Assembly (NCBI RefSeq): GCF_900104485.1
Contig: NZ_FMXQ01000004.1
Coordinates: forward strand, 62,001-126,000
Direction: 5' to 3'
From: Bauldia litoralis
GTDB taxonomy: Bacteria; Pseudomonadota; Alphaproteobacteria; Rhizobiales; Kaistiaceae
DNA length: 64,000 nucleotides
In this document: positions 38,301-48,330 of the stretch, in pieces
How the letters are laid out: each line of letters begins with the position of its first letter
How positions within the stretch are numbered: the stretch's first letter is position 1
The notes under the pieces: generated by a model
Database searches by the model: none
The model's input: only the letters and a program-made list of their open reading frames with translations
What the model was told of the DNA's origin: nothing
Position numbers and translations under genes: made by a program

Positions 38301-38579
38301 ATGAGAAAGCATGCACCCGGATTGATCGTCTTGTTTGCCGTGTCCCTTGTGTCGGCGCTGGCGATGGCGCAATCGAACGACGACGCGACCGACAAGGCTG
38401 CGGCCGACGTGGTCGCCGATCAGGTTCGCGAGCAGGGCTATGACTGCGAGGAGCCGACGAAAGCCAGTCCCGACCAGGAAGCCGACGGCGACTCGGTCTG
38501 GAAACTCACCTGCAAGGACAACGCCTATCGGGTTCGCCTGGTGCCGGACATGGCGGCGCAGATTGAATCGCTCGACTGA
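38301..38579 (+). CDS. Small periplasmic protein of unknown function
   Basis: This 92-residue protein has a clear signal peptide (MRKHAPGLIVLFAVSLVSAL, cleavage near AMA-QS), then a ~65-residue acidic mature part with two cysteines (YDCEEP and KLTCKDN) that could form a disulfide. I do not recognise the family. AAGGAGAGAGGATCGAA precedes the ATG. It stands alone on the plus strand between the convergent smc (39 bp away) and divergent ABC-F genes. A DsbA-like oxidoreductase gene sits beyond smc, but no direct link can be shown. Confidence 0.75.
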   Translation: MRKHAPGLIVLFAVSLVSALAMAQSNDDATDKAAADVVADQVREQGYDCEEPTKASPDQEADGDSVWKLTCKDNAYRVRLVPDMAAQIESLD

Positions 38580-38617
38580 GGCGACGCCGCGCGATCGATG
38601 CCCGTGATAGTCGGCTG

Positions 38618-41600
38618 CTAGACGGCTTCCTGGAAGCGCGCGGCGGTTTCGAGATCCACCGACACCAGTTGCGAGACACCGCGCTCGGCCATCGTCACGC
38701 CGAACAGCCGGCTCATCCGCGCCATGGTGATCGGGTTGTGGGTGATGACCAGGAAGCGGGTGTCGGTCTGGCGCGTCATCTCCTCGAGGAGATTGCAGAA
38801 GCGCTCGACATTGGCGTCGTCGAGCGGCGCATCGACCTCGTCGAGCACGCAGATCGGCGCCGGGTTGGTCTGGAAGACCGCGAAGATAAGCGACAGCGCC
38901 GTCAGCGCCTGCTCGCCGCCGGACAAGAGCGTCATGATCTGCGGCTTCTTGCCGGGCGGCCGGGCAATGATTTCGAGGCCGGCTTCGAGCGGGTCGTCGG
39001 ACTCGGTAAGCTGCAATTCCGCTTCGCCGCCGCCGAACAGGTGGGTGAACAACCGCTGGAAGTGATCGTTGACCGTGCCGAAGGCGGCCAGCAGGCGTTC
39101 GCGGCCCTCACGGTTGAGGCTGCCGATGCCCTGGCGCAGGCGGTGGATCGCGGCGACCAGGTCGTCGCGCTCGCCGACCAGCACATCGCGCCGCTCGCCG
39201 ACTTCCTGCGATTCGGCTTCGGCGCGCAGGTTGACGCCACCGAGGCGCTCGCGCTCCTGCCGGTACCGGTCGAGGCGCGCCTCGATCTGGCCGAGGTCGG
39301 GCAGGGCCGCCCCGGGCTTCAGTTCGGCGATGGCAAGCACCTCTTCCGGCATGCAGTCGAGCGCTTCGTCGATTCGCTCCGCCGTTTCGTCAAGCCGCTG
39401 CCGGGCCGCAACACCGCGCTCCTCGGCGCGGCCGCGCTGCTCACGCGCCTCGGCCAGTTGCTCGAGTGCGACGCGGGCGGCCTTGTCGGCTTCGGCAAGT
39501 TTCGCCTCGCCCTCGGCAAGCGTGTCGGCGGCGGCGGCGCGTGCCTCCTCCGCCGAGGCGATCTCGGACAACAGCGCCCGCCGCCGTTCCTCGATCTTCT
39601 CCGGCTCCTCGGCGAGCTTCGTCTTTTCCTGCTCGGCCTCGGCACGCCGCGTGGTCAGCGTCGCGATATGGGTTTCGGCATTGGCGGCCCGCTCGTGCCA
39701 GCTCTGCCTCTCGACGGCAATCGCGGCGAGGCGGCCGGCCCGCATGTCGGCTTCCCGCGACAGGCTCTCGACCGCGGCCCGCATCTCGGCCAGCGCCGCG
39801 CGGTCCTCGGCGACCTTGTTGCGCGCCACCGCGAGCTGGTCGGCAAAGCTGTCGGCGGTTGGCGTCTCGGCCAGCGCCGTCTTCGCCACGTCGCGTGACG
39901 CTTCGAGGTCGGAGACCGCGGCCGTCAGCCGGTTCCGGGCTTCCTCCAGCGCGCTGCGCCGCGCCGCCTGCTGGCCGGCCTCGCGCTCGGCCCGGGCAAG
40001 CTGGTCGCGCGCCTGGTCGATCGCCCGCTGGGCCTGCCGCCAGCCGTCGCGGGCAGCCCGCTCGGCCTCTTCGGCCGCGCGCATCGCGGCGTTGGCCTCT
40101 TCCATTTCCTCGCGCCGCTCGCGCTGCAGCTTGCCGGCGTCGACCGCGTCGGATTCGAGCTCGGCAAGCCGGTTGCGGGTGGCGAGCCGCTGGGCGGCGG
40201 CGGTCGGGGAATCGGCGGTAGCGATATAGCCGTCCCAGCGCCACAGGTCGCCCTCGCGGCTGACCAGCCGCTGGCCGGGCTTGAGCATCGACTGGAGCCG
40301 GGTGCCGTCCTCCCGCGCCACGAGCCCGATTTGGGCAAGCCGGCGGGCGAGTACCGCGGGCGCCTCGACATGGGTGGCGAGAGCCTCGACCCCATCGGGC
40401 AGCGACGGATCGGCGTCGCTGCGGTCGACAAGGCGCCAATAGGCGGCGGCCTCCGTATCGGCCGGCGAATCGAGGTCGTCGCCAAAGGCCGCTCCGAGCG
40501 CCGCCTCGAAGCCGTTGTCGACCTTGACGATATCGATCAGCGGGGTTCCCGCCTCGGTTCGCGACGACTTGAGCAGGGCGACCAGGGTCGCCGCCTCGGT
40601 CTCGATCCGGCTCAGCGTCCGCTCCGCCTCGGCAAGCGGTTCGCGCAGCCGCGCCGTCCGGTCGCGTGCCGCGGCAGAGGTGCCTTCGGCAGCGACGGCC
40701 TGTTCCTCGGCCGACTTGACCGTGGCTTCCGCCGCTTCCACCGCCTCGCTCCGCTCGCGCAGGCCGGCCTCGACGGACTGGCTGTCGCCAAGCCGGTCGA
40801 GCTCGGCGGTGACGCTGGCGAGTTCCTTGCGCTGGTTCTCGAGCCGGCGCTCGGCCTCGATCAGGCTGCGCTCATACTGGGTCCGCCGGGCGGTGATATC
40901 GGCGACCTTGCCGGTCAGTTCGGCGAGTGCTGCTTCGCTGGCGGTCAGCGACTCCTCGCAGGTCCGGCGGCGATCCGCGGCGGTTGCCTGGCGCTCGGTC
41001 ATCGCGGCATTGGCCGCTTCGAGTTCCTTTTCCTCGTCGTCGAGGCGGGCGAGGATCGCCTTGTTGTCGGCGACCAGCGTTTCCTCGCGGGCGATGTCGT
41101 CGCCGAGCTGTGCCAGCCGGCGGCCGAGATCGGCGAGGCGTTCGTTGATGCGGGCTTCCTCGCTGTCGAGCTGCTCGCGGGCGACGATGATCCGCTGCAG
41201 CGCCGCGCCGGCGCGGGCCGCCGCATCGCGCAGCTCGGGCAGGCTGGCGCCGGCGGTTGCCTGGGCAACGGCCGCCTGGCCTTGCGCGTCGGATCGCCCG
41301 TTGACCAGCGCGGTCGCTTCCCGAAGCGCTTCGTCGGCTTCCTTGAGCGCGGCGGTCGCCGCCGTCCAGCGCAGATGCAGGACCGTCGCCTCGGCCTTGC
41401 GGATCTCGCCGGAGAGGTTGCGATAGCGCACCGCCTGGCGGGCCTGGCGCTTCAGCCCGTCGAGCTGGGAATCCAGTTCGGCGACGACGTCGTCGATTCG
41501 CGCCAGATTCTGTTCCGCTCCGGACAGGCGCAACTCGGCCTCGTGGCGGCGGTTATGCAGGCCGGAAATGCCGGCCGCTTCCTCGAGAAGCGCGCGGCGG

Positions 41601-42076
41601 TCCTTCGGCTTGGCGGCGATCAGCTCGCCGATCTTGCCCTGGCCGACCATCGCCGGCGAATGGGCGCCGGACGAGGCATCGGCGAACAGCAACTGGACGT
41701 CGCGGGCCCGGACGTCGCGGCCGTTGATCTTGTAGACCGACCCGGCCTCGCGCTCGATCCGGCGGCTGACCTCCAGCACGTCGGCGTCGTTGAGCGTCGC
41801 CGGCGCGGTGCGGTCGGCATTGTCGATGACAAGGGTGACTTCGGCGGTATTTCGGGGCGGGCGATTGCCGCTGCCCGAGAAGATGACGTCGTCCATGCCG
41901 GACGCGCGCATGTTCTTGTAGGAAGCCTCGCCCATCACCCAGCGCAGGGCTTCGACAAGGTTCGACTTGCCGCAGCCGTTCGGTCCGACGACGCCGGTCA
42001 GCCCTGGCTCGATATGCAGGTCGATGGGCTCGACGAACGACTTGAAGCCGAGAACCCGCAGCCGCGTGAACTTCAC
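38618..42076 (-). CDS. smc: Chromosome segregation protein SMC
   Basis: SMC dimers with ScpA/ScpB organise and separate the chromosome. The 1152-residue protein has the N-terminal ATPase half (FKSFVEP, Walker A VGPNGCGKSNLVEAL), two long coiled coils (Ala/Glu/Arg heptads) around a hinge at about 480-640, and the C-terminal half with the signature LLSGGEQALTALSLIFA and Walker B PICVLDEVDAPLDD. Size and order are normal. It follows the DsbA-like and DUF721 genes on the same strand. Confidence 0.98.
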   Translation of the reverse strand: MKFTRLRVLGFKSFVEPIDLHIEPGLTGVVGPNGCGKSNLVEALRWVMGEASYKNMRASGMDDVIFSGSGNRPPRNTAEVTLVIDNADRTAPATLNDADVLEVSRRIEREAGSVYKINGRDVRARDVQLLFADASSGAHSPAMVGQGKIGELIAAKPKDRRALLEEAAGISGLHNRRHEAELRLSGAEQNLARIDDVVAELDSQLDGLKRQARQAVRYRNLSGEIRKAEATVLHLRWTAATAALKEADEALREATALVNGRSDAQGQAAVAQATAGASLPELRDAAARAGAALQRIIVAREQLDSEEARINERLADLGRRLAQLGDDIAREETLVADNKAILARLDDEEKELEAANAAMTERQATAADRRRTCEESLTASEAALAELTGKVADITARRTQYERSLIEAERRLENQRKELASVTAELDRLGDSQSVEAGLRERSEAVEAAEATVKSAEEQAVAAEGTSAAARDRTARLREPLAEAERTLSRIETEAATLVALLKSSRTEAGTPLIDIVKVDNGFEAALGAAFGDDLDSPADTEAAAYWRLVDRSDADPSLPDGVEALATHVEAPAVLARRLAQIGLVAREDGTRLQSMLKPGQRLVSREGDLWRWDGYIATADSPTAAAQRLATRNRLAELESDAVDAGKLQRERREEMEEANAAMRAAEEAERAARDGWRQAQRAIDQARDQLARAEREAGQQAARRSALEEARNRLTAAVSDLEASRDVAKTALAETPTADSFADQLAVARNKVAEDRAALAEMRAAVESLSREADMRAGRLAAIAVERQSWHERAANAETHIATLTTRRAEAEQEKTKLAEEPEKIEERRRALLSEIASAEEARAAAADTLAEGEAKLAEADKAARVALEQLAEAREQRGRAEERGVAARQRLDETAERIDEALDCMPEEVLAIAELKPGAALPDLGQIEARLDRYRQERERLGGVNLRAEAESQEVGERRDVLVGERDDLVAAIHRLRQGIGSLNREGRERLLAAFGTVNDHFQRLFTHLFGGGEAELQLTESDDPLEAGLEIIARPPGKKPQIMTLLSGGEQALTALSLIFAVFQTNPAPICVLDEVDAPLDDANVERFCNLLEEMTRQTDTRFLVITHNPITMARMSRLFGVTMAERGVSQLVSVDLETAARFQEAV

Positions 42077-42148
42077 CTAGGCCCTCACCAAAGCTCCGGC
42101 CAGCGCCACATAGCGCTGGCCAACGGTTTCGCGTAGGGCGATTCGGTC

Positions 42149-42799
42149 CTACTCGGCAAGAAGCTCGTCAAGTTGTTCAAGGGTTAATGCGCCGGACTTC
42201 TTCTCGCCATTGACGAAGAAAGTCGGCGTCGAGTTGACCTCGAAATCCTCCGATGCGCGCTTGCGGACCCAGTCGATGCCGTCGAGCACTTCCTGATTCT
42301 TCAGGCAGGCGGTGAAGGATTCCTGGGTGAAACCGGCCTGCTTGACCAGATTGAGAAGGGCGGCGGCGGGCTGCTCGACGAACGCCCATTCAGCCTGCTT
42401 CTCGTAGAGCAGGTCGACGATCGGGAAGAACCGCTCCTCCGGCGCGCAATTGGACAGCATCACCGCTGCGATATCGAGCGGATTGAGCGGGAAATGGCGG
42501 AAGATGAAATAGACATCGCCGGTGTCGACGTACTTTTCCTTGAAGTCGTCGAATGTGTTCTCGTGGAAGCTCTGGCAGTGCGGGCAGGTCATCGAGGCAT
42601 ATTCGATGACGATGTTCGGCGCATCCGGATCGCCGAGCGTCTTTTCGCCGAGCGGGCCGGCTTCCAGCATGGCTTCGCTGGTTTCCGCATAGGCGGGGGC
42701 GACGAAGGCTGCGCCGCCGGTCTGCGTCTGCCCGCCGAACAGAATGCCGAGGCCGGCGACGGCTGCCGCTGCGATCGCAAGTGTGTGCCGTGATCTCAT
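42149..42799 (-). CDS. DsbA-family thiol oxidoreductase
   Basis: This is a periplasmic thioredoxin-fold protein of the DsbA/BdbD type. An N-terminal membrane or signal segment (HTLAIAAAAVAGLGILFG) is followed by the domain with active site CPHC in YASMTCPHCQSFH (about residue 71) and the cis-proline loop STPTFFVNG. The ATG at 42799 gives 216 residues; longer in-frame starts up to 42919 have no supporting ribosome-binding site. It could oxidise or isomerise secreted cysteines. It lies 120 bp after the DUF721 gene. Confidence 0.9.
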   Translation of the reverse strand: MRSRHTLAIAAAAVAGLGILFGGQTQTGGAAFVAPAYAETSEAMLEAGPLGEKTLGDPDAPNIVIEYASMTCPHCQSFHENTFDDFKEKYVDTGDVYFIFRHFPLNPLDIAAVMLSNCAPEERFFPIVDLLYEKQAEWAFVEQPAAALLNLVKQAGFTQESFTACLKNQEVLDGIDWVRKRASEDFEVNSTPTFFVNGEKKSGALTLEQLDELLAE

Positions 42800-42919
42800 A
42801 TCTTGTCGCTTTCGTGTCTTGGAGGGCTGAACAAGCCTGCTGATGCAGCGCATGGGGTAAAAGGGACGGGCTGACTTCGATTGGTCAATTGTGGCCATTT
42901 CCGGATCGTGGCAACTCAA

Positions 42920-43432
42920 CTATTCGCGACGAATGCCATGAACGCCGCGGCCGAGGCGCTCCAGCGCGGCGCGCAGCCGGTCATCCTCGACCGAGGCCAC
43001 GGTCTCGGAGATCGCCTGGCCAGCCGCCGGATCCACCGGCGTCCGGTCCCGCAACCCGGCCGGGGAGGCGGAATCGGCGACCGGCCCCTGGACGATGCGA
43101 ATCCGTCCGATCGCCCGGTAGCCGAAAAAGGCATTCACCCGCTCGAGAATCTGCGGCAGGTCGTGCTGGACATAGATGGCGCGCGGGCCGTCGACCTTGA
43201 GGAAGAGGACGCCGGCCGCCGGCTCGTCGCCTTCATCGTTGCGGCGCGGCCATGAAATCTTGTCCGGCGCCGTACAGTCGGCGTGGAGGGGCCCCGCCAA
43301 CTCCGGCCAGGCCGCAACCAGGTCGGCGGTGGCGAATCCGCGCCGTGCCGTGATCGGCGCGATGGCGCGGCCGACCAGTTCGCCCAGCGAGAGCGCGCCC
43401 TTGGATCGTTTGTTGCCGGCATCGGAGGACAT
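42920..43432 (-). CDS. DUF721 (DciA-like) protein
   Basis: DUF721 proteins include DciA, the ancestral loader of the DnaB replicative helicase. This 170-residue protein begins with GALSLGELVGRAIAPITARRGF, then the domain core ELAGPLHADCTAPDKISW and VDGPRAIYVQHDLPQILERVN, and ends with a disordered-like Ser/Arg-rich tail. The cluster DUF721-DsbA-smc is common in Rhizobiales. A 9-bp hairpin (GCCCCGGCC/GGCCGGGGC, 43450-43476) lies in its leader. Confidence 0.85.
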   Translation of the reverse strand: MSSDAGNKRSKGALSLGELVGRAIAPITARRGFATADLVAAWPELAGPLHADCTAPDKISWPRRNDEGDEPAAGVLFLKVDGPRAIYVQHDLPQILERVNAFFGYRAIGRIRIVQGPVADSASPAGLRDRTPVDPAAGQAISETVASVEDDRLRAALERLGRGVHGIRRE

Positions 43433-43591
43433 GGCGGTGTTTTGGCACGGCCCCGGCCGCTTCGGAAGGCCGGGGCGCCGGATTTGAGCAGCGGAAGAAT
43501 CGGGTCATTTGGTTGCGGCGCACCATCGCCACTGGCACTTAGCGGAAAAATATCCAGCGATATCAGATGGTTGGTCGAGGCAGCCGGCTTC

Positions 43592-43620
43592 TTGACACCG
43601 TATCGCCCGAAACCTATGGT
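43592..43620 (+). promoter_or_regulatory. Promoter of the F0 atp operon
   Basis: TTGACA (43592-43597, perfect) and TATGGT (43615-43620) are separated by 17 bp. The transcription start should be near 43627, about 60 nt before atpI. Confidence 0.6.
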
Positions 43621-43685
43621 GCGGCCGGTTTTCAGGGGCGGGGTAGCAGTTCTACGGCGTATCTTCGCCCCGTTGGGACAGTTCG

Positions 43686-44066
43686 ATGAGCAAGGCGAAA
43701 GGCCCGGACGACGACAGGCCGGCCCCTTCGACGAGCGAGGCGGACGCTGCGCTTTCCGGAAAACTGCGTGATCTCGAACGGCGGATAGGCGCCAGCCGGG
43801 ACGCGCGCAAGGAAAAGGACGGGCCGGAAAAGCCCGCCGGCCCCGGATATGGAATGGCGCTCAGGCTTGGAGCGGATTTTGTTGCCGGGGTTCTGGTCGG
43901 TGGTGCACTCGGGTGGGGCATCGACCAATTGATCGGAACCTCGCCCTGGGGACTGGCGGTTTTTTTGCTGCTGGGTTTCGGAGCGGGCCTGTTGAGTGTA
44001 ATGCGATCTGCCGGTGTCGTTGCCAAGCGCCCGGGGATCGACGACGATCCGGCCGGACGCCGGTAG
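43686..44066 (+). CDS. atpI: ATP synthase accessory protein AtpI
   Basis: AtpI assists c-ring assembly or Mg2+ uptake for the F-type ATP synthase. The 126-residue protein has a charged N-terminal half (DLERRIGASRDARKE) and two membrane helices with ADFVAGVLVGGALGWGIDQ and FLLLGFGAGLLSVMR. It is the first gene of the atpI-B-E-F'-F operon. Confidence 0.93.
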   Translation: MSKAKGPDDDRPAPSTSEADAALSGKLRDLERRIGASRDARKEKDGPEKPAGPGYGMALRLGADFVAGVLVGGALGWGIDQLIGTSPWGLAVFLLLGFGAGLLSVMRSAGVVAKRPGIDDDPAGRR

Positions 44067-44084
44067 GATTACAAGGGGACTGCG

Positions 44085-44834
44085 GTGGCAACCGATCCAA
44101 TTCACCAGTTTCAAATCCAGAAGCTGATTCCCATTGAGGTCGGTGGCGTCGATTTTTCCTTCACCAACTCCGCCCTGTTCATGGTGCTGACCGTCGTCGG
44201 CGCCTCCGCTTTCCTCATCCTGTCGACTCGTGGCCGCGGGCTCGTGCCCGGCCGCTGGCAGTCGGCGGCTGAGATGACCTACGAATTCGTCGCCCAGACA
44301 TTGCGAGAATCGGCCGGCAGCGACGGGATGCGCTTCTTCCCGTTCGTCTTCAGCCTGTTCATGTTCATCCTGGTCGCCAACCTGTGGGGCATGTTCCCCT
44401 ACTTCTTCACGGTGACCTCGCACATCATCGTCACCGCGGCGATGGCGGTTGCGGTGATCCTTCTCGTCCTCTTCTACGGGCTGAAGAAGCACAAGTTCGG
44501 GTTCTTCAAGCTGTTCGTGCCGAGCGGTGTGCCCAGCGTGCTCCTGCCCTTCATCGTCGTGCTCGAGGTGCTGTCCTTCCTCTCGCGGCCGATCTCGCTG
44601 TCCATTCGTCTCTTCGCCAACATGCTGGCGGGCCACATCACCCTCAAGGTGTTTGCCGGCTTCGTCGTCGGGCTCGGTTCGGCCGGTTTCGTCGGCATCC
44701 TCGGCGCGATCCTGCCGCTGTTCGCGATCGTCGCGCTGACGGCGCTGGAATTCCTGGTCGCGGCGCTGCAGGCCTATGTCTTCGCGGTCCTGACCTGCCT
44801 CTATCTCAACGACGCCCTGCACCCCGGTCACTGA
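44085..44834 (+). CDS. atpB: ATP synthase F0 subunit a
   Basis: Subunit a forms the two proton half-channels against the c ring. The 249-residue protein has five or six membrane helices and the essential arginine in [13 protein letters not shown] (about residue 181), plus the C-terminal [22 protein letters not shown]. The start is GTG preceded by AAGGGGACTGCG. Confidence 0.98.
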   Translation: MATDPIHQFQIQKLIPIEVGGVDFSFTNSALFMVLTVVGASAFLILSTRGRGLVPGRWQSAAEMTYEFVAQTLRESAGSDGMRFFPFVFSLFMFILVANLWGMFPYFFTVTSHIIVTAAMAVAVILLVLFYGLKKHKFGFFKLFVPSGVPSVLLPFIVVLEVLSFLSRPISLSIRLFANMLAGHITLKVFAGFVVGLGSAGFVGILGAILPLFAIVALTALEFLVAALQAYVFAVLTCLYLNDALHPGH

Positions 44835-44892
44835 TCGGGGGGCGGATTGCCCTTCACCCTTCACAACGCGAATTTCTCAAGGAGCATTAATC

Positions 44893-45117
44893 ATGGAAGC
44901 GGAAGCAGCAAAGTTCCTCGGCGCCGGCATCGCCTGCATCGGCATGGGTGCCGTCGGCATCGGCCTCGGTCACATCTTCGGCAACTACCTCGCCGGCGCG
45001 CTGCGCAACCCGGCTGCCGCCGATGGCCAGTTCGGCCGCCTGATCTTCGGCTTCGCCGTCACCGAGGCGATGGGCATCTTCTCGCTCCTGGTCGCCCTCA
45101 TCCTGCTGTTCGGCTGA
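44893..45117 (+). CDS. atpE: ATP synthase F0 subunit c
   Basis: Subunit c forms the rotor ring. The 74-residue hairpin protein has the polar loop RNPAAADGQ and the proton-binding carboxylate E58 in [20 protein letters not shown]. Glu at this position and the [11 protein letters not shown] start are the alphaproteobacterial form. AAGGAGCATTAATC precedes the ATG. Confidence 0.98.
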   Translation: MEAEAAKFLGAGIACIGMGAVGIGLGHIFGNYLAGALRNPAAADGQFGRLIFGFAVTEAMGIFSLLVALILLFG

Positions 45118-45155
45118 CGCAAGCGTCGTCCTGATCCAGCACTGCGGAGAGCCAC

Positions 45156-45740
45156 ATGGCGGTTGACCAGCCGGTCGAAGGGGAGCCATTCGTGACCACT
45201 GATGGCACGATCCACGAGACGCCGGCCGAACATAAGGTGTTCCCACCCTTCGACGCGACCACCTACGCGTCGCAGTTGCTGTGGTTCGCGATCACCTTCG
45301 TCCTCCTCTACTACCTGATGGCGAAGGTGGCGATTCCGCGCATTGGCGGCATCCTCGAAGGGCGGCGCGATCGCATCGCCGCCGATCTCGACCAGGCCGA
45401 AAGGCTGAAGGGCGAGTCGGAAGATGCGGAAGCGGCCTATGAGAAGGCGTTGGCCGAGGCGCGGGGGCGCGCGTCGAGCATCGCCGACACCGCCCGCGAG
45501 GGAGCGAAGAGCAAGGCCGAGGCCCAGCGGGTCGAGGTCGAGGCTTCGCTGGCCGGCAAGCTCGCCGACGCCGAATCGCGGATTGCCGAGATCAAGAACC
45601 AGGCTCTGGCGGAGGTCGGCACCATCGCCGGCGAGGCCGCCGATGCCGTGGTCAATTCCCTGATCGAGGCCAACGTGTCGGCCGAGGAAGTCAAGGAAGC
45701 GGTGGCCGACGTTATCGCCGCGAGGAACGCCAATGCTTGA
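45156..45740 (+). CDS. atpF': ATP synthase F0 subunit b'
   Basis: Subunit b' pairs with b in the peripheral stalk of alphaproteobacterial and photosynthetic ATP synthases. The 194-residue protein has an N-terminal extension (Pro/Glu/Thr-rich), one membrane helix (QLLWFAITFVLLYYLMAK, about 43-60) and a long Ala/Glu coiled coil. The last 8 bp overlap atpF. Confidence 0.95.
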   Translation: MAVDQPVEGEPFVTTDGTIHETPAEHKVFPPFDATTYASQLLWFAITFVLLYYLMAKVAIPRIGGILEGRRDRIAADLDQAERLKGESEDAEAAYEKALAEARGRASSIADTAREGAKSKAEAQRVEVEASLAGKLADAESRIAEIKNQALAEVGTIAGEAADAVVNSLIEANVSAEEVKEAVADVIAARNANA

Positions 45741-46218
45741 GGATCCGACATTCTGGGCCCTCGTCGGCCTGATCATCTTCTTCGCGATCATGATCTACCT
45801 GAAGGTCCCGAAGACGGTGACCGGCGGCCTCGACAAGCGGGCCGAGCGGATCACCACCGAGCTCGACCAGGCCCGCAAGCTGCGTGAAGAGGCGCAGGCG
45901 CTGCTGGCCGAGTATCAGCGCAAGGCGCGCGAAGCGGAGTCCGAGGCCGAGGAAATCATCGACCAGGCGACCCGCGAGGCCGAGGCGCTGGGCGCCGAGG
46001 CGCGGGCCCGCATGGAAGAGTATGTCGCAAGCCGCACCAAGCTGGCCGAGGACAAGATCGCCCAGGCCGAGGCCCAGGCGATCCAGGAGGTGAAGGCGCT
46101 GTCGGCCGACGTCGCCATTGCCGCCGCCGAGCGCATCCTCACTGCCAAGGCCAAGGGCGCGACGGCCGACGCGCTGGTCGACGCCGCCATTGGCGACGTG
46201 AAGGGCAAGCTCCACTAA
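45733..46218 (+). CDS. atpF: ATP synthase F0 subunit b
   Basis: Subunit b is the other stalk subunit. The 161-residue protein starts with the membrane helix FWALVGLIIFFAIMIYLKVP, then a long Ala/Glu/Arg coiled coil and the C-terminal AAERILTAKAKGATADALVD. The F1 genes are not in this window, in keeping with the separate F1 operon of this lineage. Confidence 0.96.
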   Translation: MLEDPTFWALVGLIIFFAIMIYLKVPKTVTGGLDKRAERITTELDQARKLREEAQALLAEYQRKAREAESEAEEIIDQATREAEALGAEARARMEEYVASRTKLAEDKIAQAEAQAIQEVKALSADVAIAAAERILTAKAKGATADALVDAAIGDVKGKLH

Positions 46219-46289
46219 CCAGGATTCGGTGCATGACAAACGCGGCGCGGCCCGGCAGGGCTGCGCCCGTTGTCGTTTGGCGTGGCCGG

Positions 46290-46991
46290 TTATTCGGCCG
46301 GCTCGGGCTGCGGGGCGAAGAGTTCGGTCTGGGTCGGCTCAAGCCCCAGCGCGATCCGGACCGGCGCGAAGCTGCGCCGGTGATGGATGCAGGGGCCGTG
46401 GCGGTCGATGGCGGCGAAATGGGTACGCGTCGAATACCCCTTGTGGCGGTCGAAGCCATAATCGGGATAGGCGCGGCCGACCGCCTGCATCAGCCGGTCG
46501 CGGGTGACCTTGGCGACGATCGATGCGGCGGCGATCGACACCGACAGCCCGTCACCGCCGATCACGGCTTCACCGGGGCAGGGGAGGCCGGGCGGCAGCA
46601 TGTTGCCGTCGACCAGCACATAATCCGGTTGTCGTGACAGGCCGCGCACCGCCTGGGTCATGCCCCAGAGCGAAGCCCGCAGGATGTTCATCCGGTCGAT
46701 TCGGGCGCGGCTGGCGACCACCACCGATACACAGGCGCGATCGAGGATGACGTCATGCAGACGCTCGCGCTCCGCCGCGGTCAGTCGCTTGGAATCGTCG
46801 AGGCCCTTTGGAGCCCGCCCGTCGAAGACCACGGCGGCGACCACCACCGGCCCGGCCAGCGGACCGCGCCCGGCCTCGTCGACGCCGGCGACCAGCGTCG
46901 CGCCGCGCCGGCGCGCCTGCGCCTCGATGCGCCGGGTTGGCGCGGCCGGAAGGTCGAGCAAGCGGGGCGAATCGGGCGACGGCTTGGGCAT
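46290..46991 (-). CDS. rnhB: Ribonuclease HII
   Basis: RNase HII removes ribonucleotides and RNA from DNA. The 233-residue protein has [20 protein letters not shown] (two catalytic acidic residues), the third acidic residue in VLVDGNMLP, and the conserved [13 protein letters not shown] and YDFGFD-like [12 protein letters not shown] segments. The ATG at 46991 is chosen; upstream in-frame sequence overlaps the neighbouring gene. With rnhA at 13 kb the window has both RNase H types. Confidence 0.95.
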   Translation of the reverse strand: MPKPSPDSPRLLDLPAAPTRRIEAQARRRGATLVAGVDEAGRGPLAGPVVVAAVVFDGRAPKGLDDSKRLTAAERERLHDVILDRACVSVVVASRARIDRMNILRASLWGMTQAVRGLSRQPDYVLVDGNMLPPGLPCPGEAVIGGDGLSVSIAAASIVAKVTRDRLMQAVGRAYPDYGFDRHKGYSTRTHFAAIDRHGPCIHHRRSFAPVRIALGLEPTQTELFAPQPEPAE

Positions 46992-47082
46992 GGTCCGATG
47001 GTCGCCGTCCGCGCCGCGTCCCGCAAGGGGCACGATGCCGCTTCGGCTCCGGCGTTGATCTCTATCGCGACGGTGCCACGCC

Positions 47083-48222
47083 TCAGAACAGGCTGAGTTG
47101 TCCGCCTTCAGCGACCGGCGGCCGGAAGAGGTCGGTCGCCAGCTGCCGGCGCTCGCGGTTGAGGCCGAGGCGGCGGGCGGCGATCTCGAACCGGCGTCCG
47201 ATCTGCCAGGCATAGGGCCCGTCGCCGCGCATCCGCTTGCCCCAGGTCGCATCGTAATCCTTGCCGCCGCGCATCGAGCGGATCACCGACAGGACATGCT
47301 TCGCCCGGTCCGGATAGGCGCGTTCGAGGAAGTCCTTGAACACGTCGCGCACCTCGAGCGGCAGGCGAAGGAGGACGTAGCCCGCCTCGCGGACGCCCGC
47401 CGCCGCGGCGGAATCGAGGATCCGCTCGATCTCGGATTCGTTGAGCGCCGGAATGATCGGCGCCACCATCACCGTCGTCGGGATGCCCGCCTCAGAGAGC
47501 AGCCGAAGCGTCGACAGCCGGCGCTCCGGCGTCGCCGCGCGCGGCTCCATCGCCCGTGCCAGCTTGCGGTCGAGCGTCGTCACCGACAGGGCCACCTTGC
47601 AGAGGTTGCGTTCCGCCATGCGGGAGAGGATGTCGATGTCGCGCAGCACCAGCGCCGACTTGGTGACGATGCCGACCGGATGGCCGGCCGCCTCCAGCAC
47701 CTCGAGGATCTCGCGCATGATCCGGTAGCGCTTCTCGATCGGCTGGTACGGGTCGGTATTGGTGCCGATCGCCATGGTTCTCGGCTGGTAGCCGGGCTTG
47801 GCGAGTTCGCGCTCGAGCAGTTGCGCCGCGTTCGGCTTGGCGAAGAGCCGTGTCTCGAAATCGACGCCTGGCGAAAGGCCCATATAGGCATGGGTCGGCC
47901 GCGCGAAGCAGTAGGCGCAACCATGCTCGCAACCGCGATAGGGATTGATCGAGCGGTCGAAGGAGATGTCCGGCGACTGGTTGGTGGTGATGATCCGCCG
48001 CGGCTGTTCCTCCTGCACCTCGGTACGGAAGGGCGGCAGGTCGTCGGCCGAGCCCCAACCGTCGTCGAAAAGCTGCCGCGCCGGCTCAAACCGGCCGGAC
48101 GGATTGATCCCGGCGCCTCGACCCCGTCGCCGCTCGGGGTCGATCTGGACGCCTACATAATCCTCGACCCGCTGCGCGGGGGCGATGCGACTGGCGGCGA
48201 ATCGGTGGCTTGGCGAGGACAT
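47083..48222 (-). CDS. PA0069-family radical SAM protein
   Basis: This family is related to spore photoproduct lyase-like radical SAM proteins; the function is not established. The 379-residue protein has the Fe-S motif CEHGCAYC in [18 protein letters not shown] (CxxxCxxC, about residue 114), then [14 protein letters not shown] and [24 protein letters not shown], all family marks. The start is the ATG at 48222 ([10 protein letters not shown]). It lies 91 bp before rnhB on the same strand. Confidence 0.92.
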   Translation of the reverse strand: MSSPSHRFAASRIAPAQRVEDYVGVQIDPERRRGRGAGINPSGRFEPARQLFDDGWGSADDLPPFRTEVQEEQPRRIITTNQSPDISFDRSINPYRGCEHGCAYCFARPTHAYMGLSPGVDFETRLFAKPNAAQLLERELAKPGYQPRTMAIGTNTDPYQPIEKRYRIMREILEVLEAAGHPVGIVTKSALVLRDIDILSRMAERNLCKVALSVTTLDRKLARAMEPRAATPERRLSTLRLLSEAGIPTTVMVAPIIPALNESEIERILDSAAAAGVREAGYVLLRLPLEVRDVFKDFLERAYPDRAKHVLSVIRSMRGGKDYDATWGKRMRGDGPYAWQIGRRFEIAARRLGLNRERRQLATDLFRPPVAEGGQLSLF

Positions 48223-48330
48223 GAATACATTCCTAGCATTGGAGAGGAACAAATCAAGAACAAAATGGGCGAATCTCGATTTGGGTTCCCGCAGGGTCGA
48301 AAACAAGGCGGGCAAGGGGTATGAGGACTG

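Noticed and set aside
40331-42136. Plus-strand open frame (601 codons) opposite smc
   Set aside because: The mirror of the SMC coiled-coil coding sequence; no motif of its own.
42800-42919. N-terminal extension of the DsbA-like protein to 42919
   Set aside because: It would begin with TTG, has no ribosome-binding site and would put the signal segment 40 residues inside.
47083-48222. The radical SAM protein as the anaerobic sulfatase maturase for the arylsulfatase
   Set aside because: It has the PA0069-family features with a single CxxxCxxC cluster and lacks the SPASM-type cysteine-rich C-terminus of anSME.
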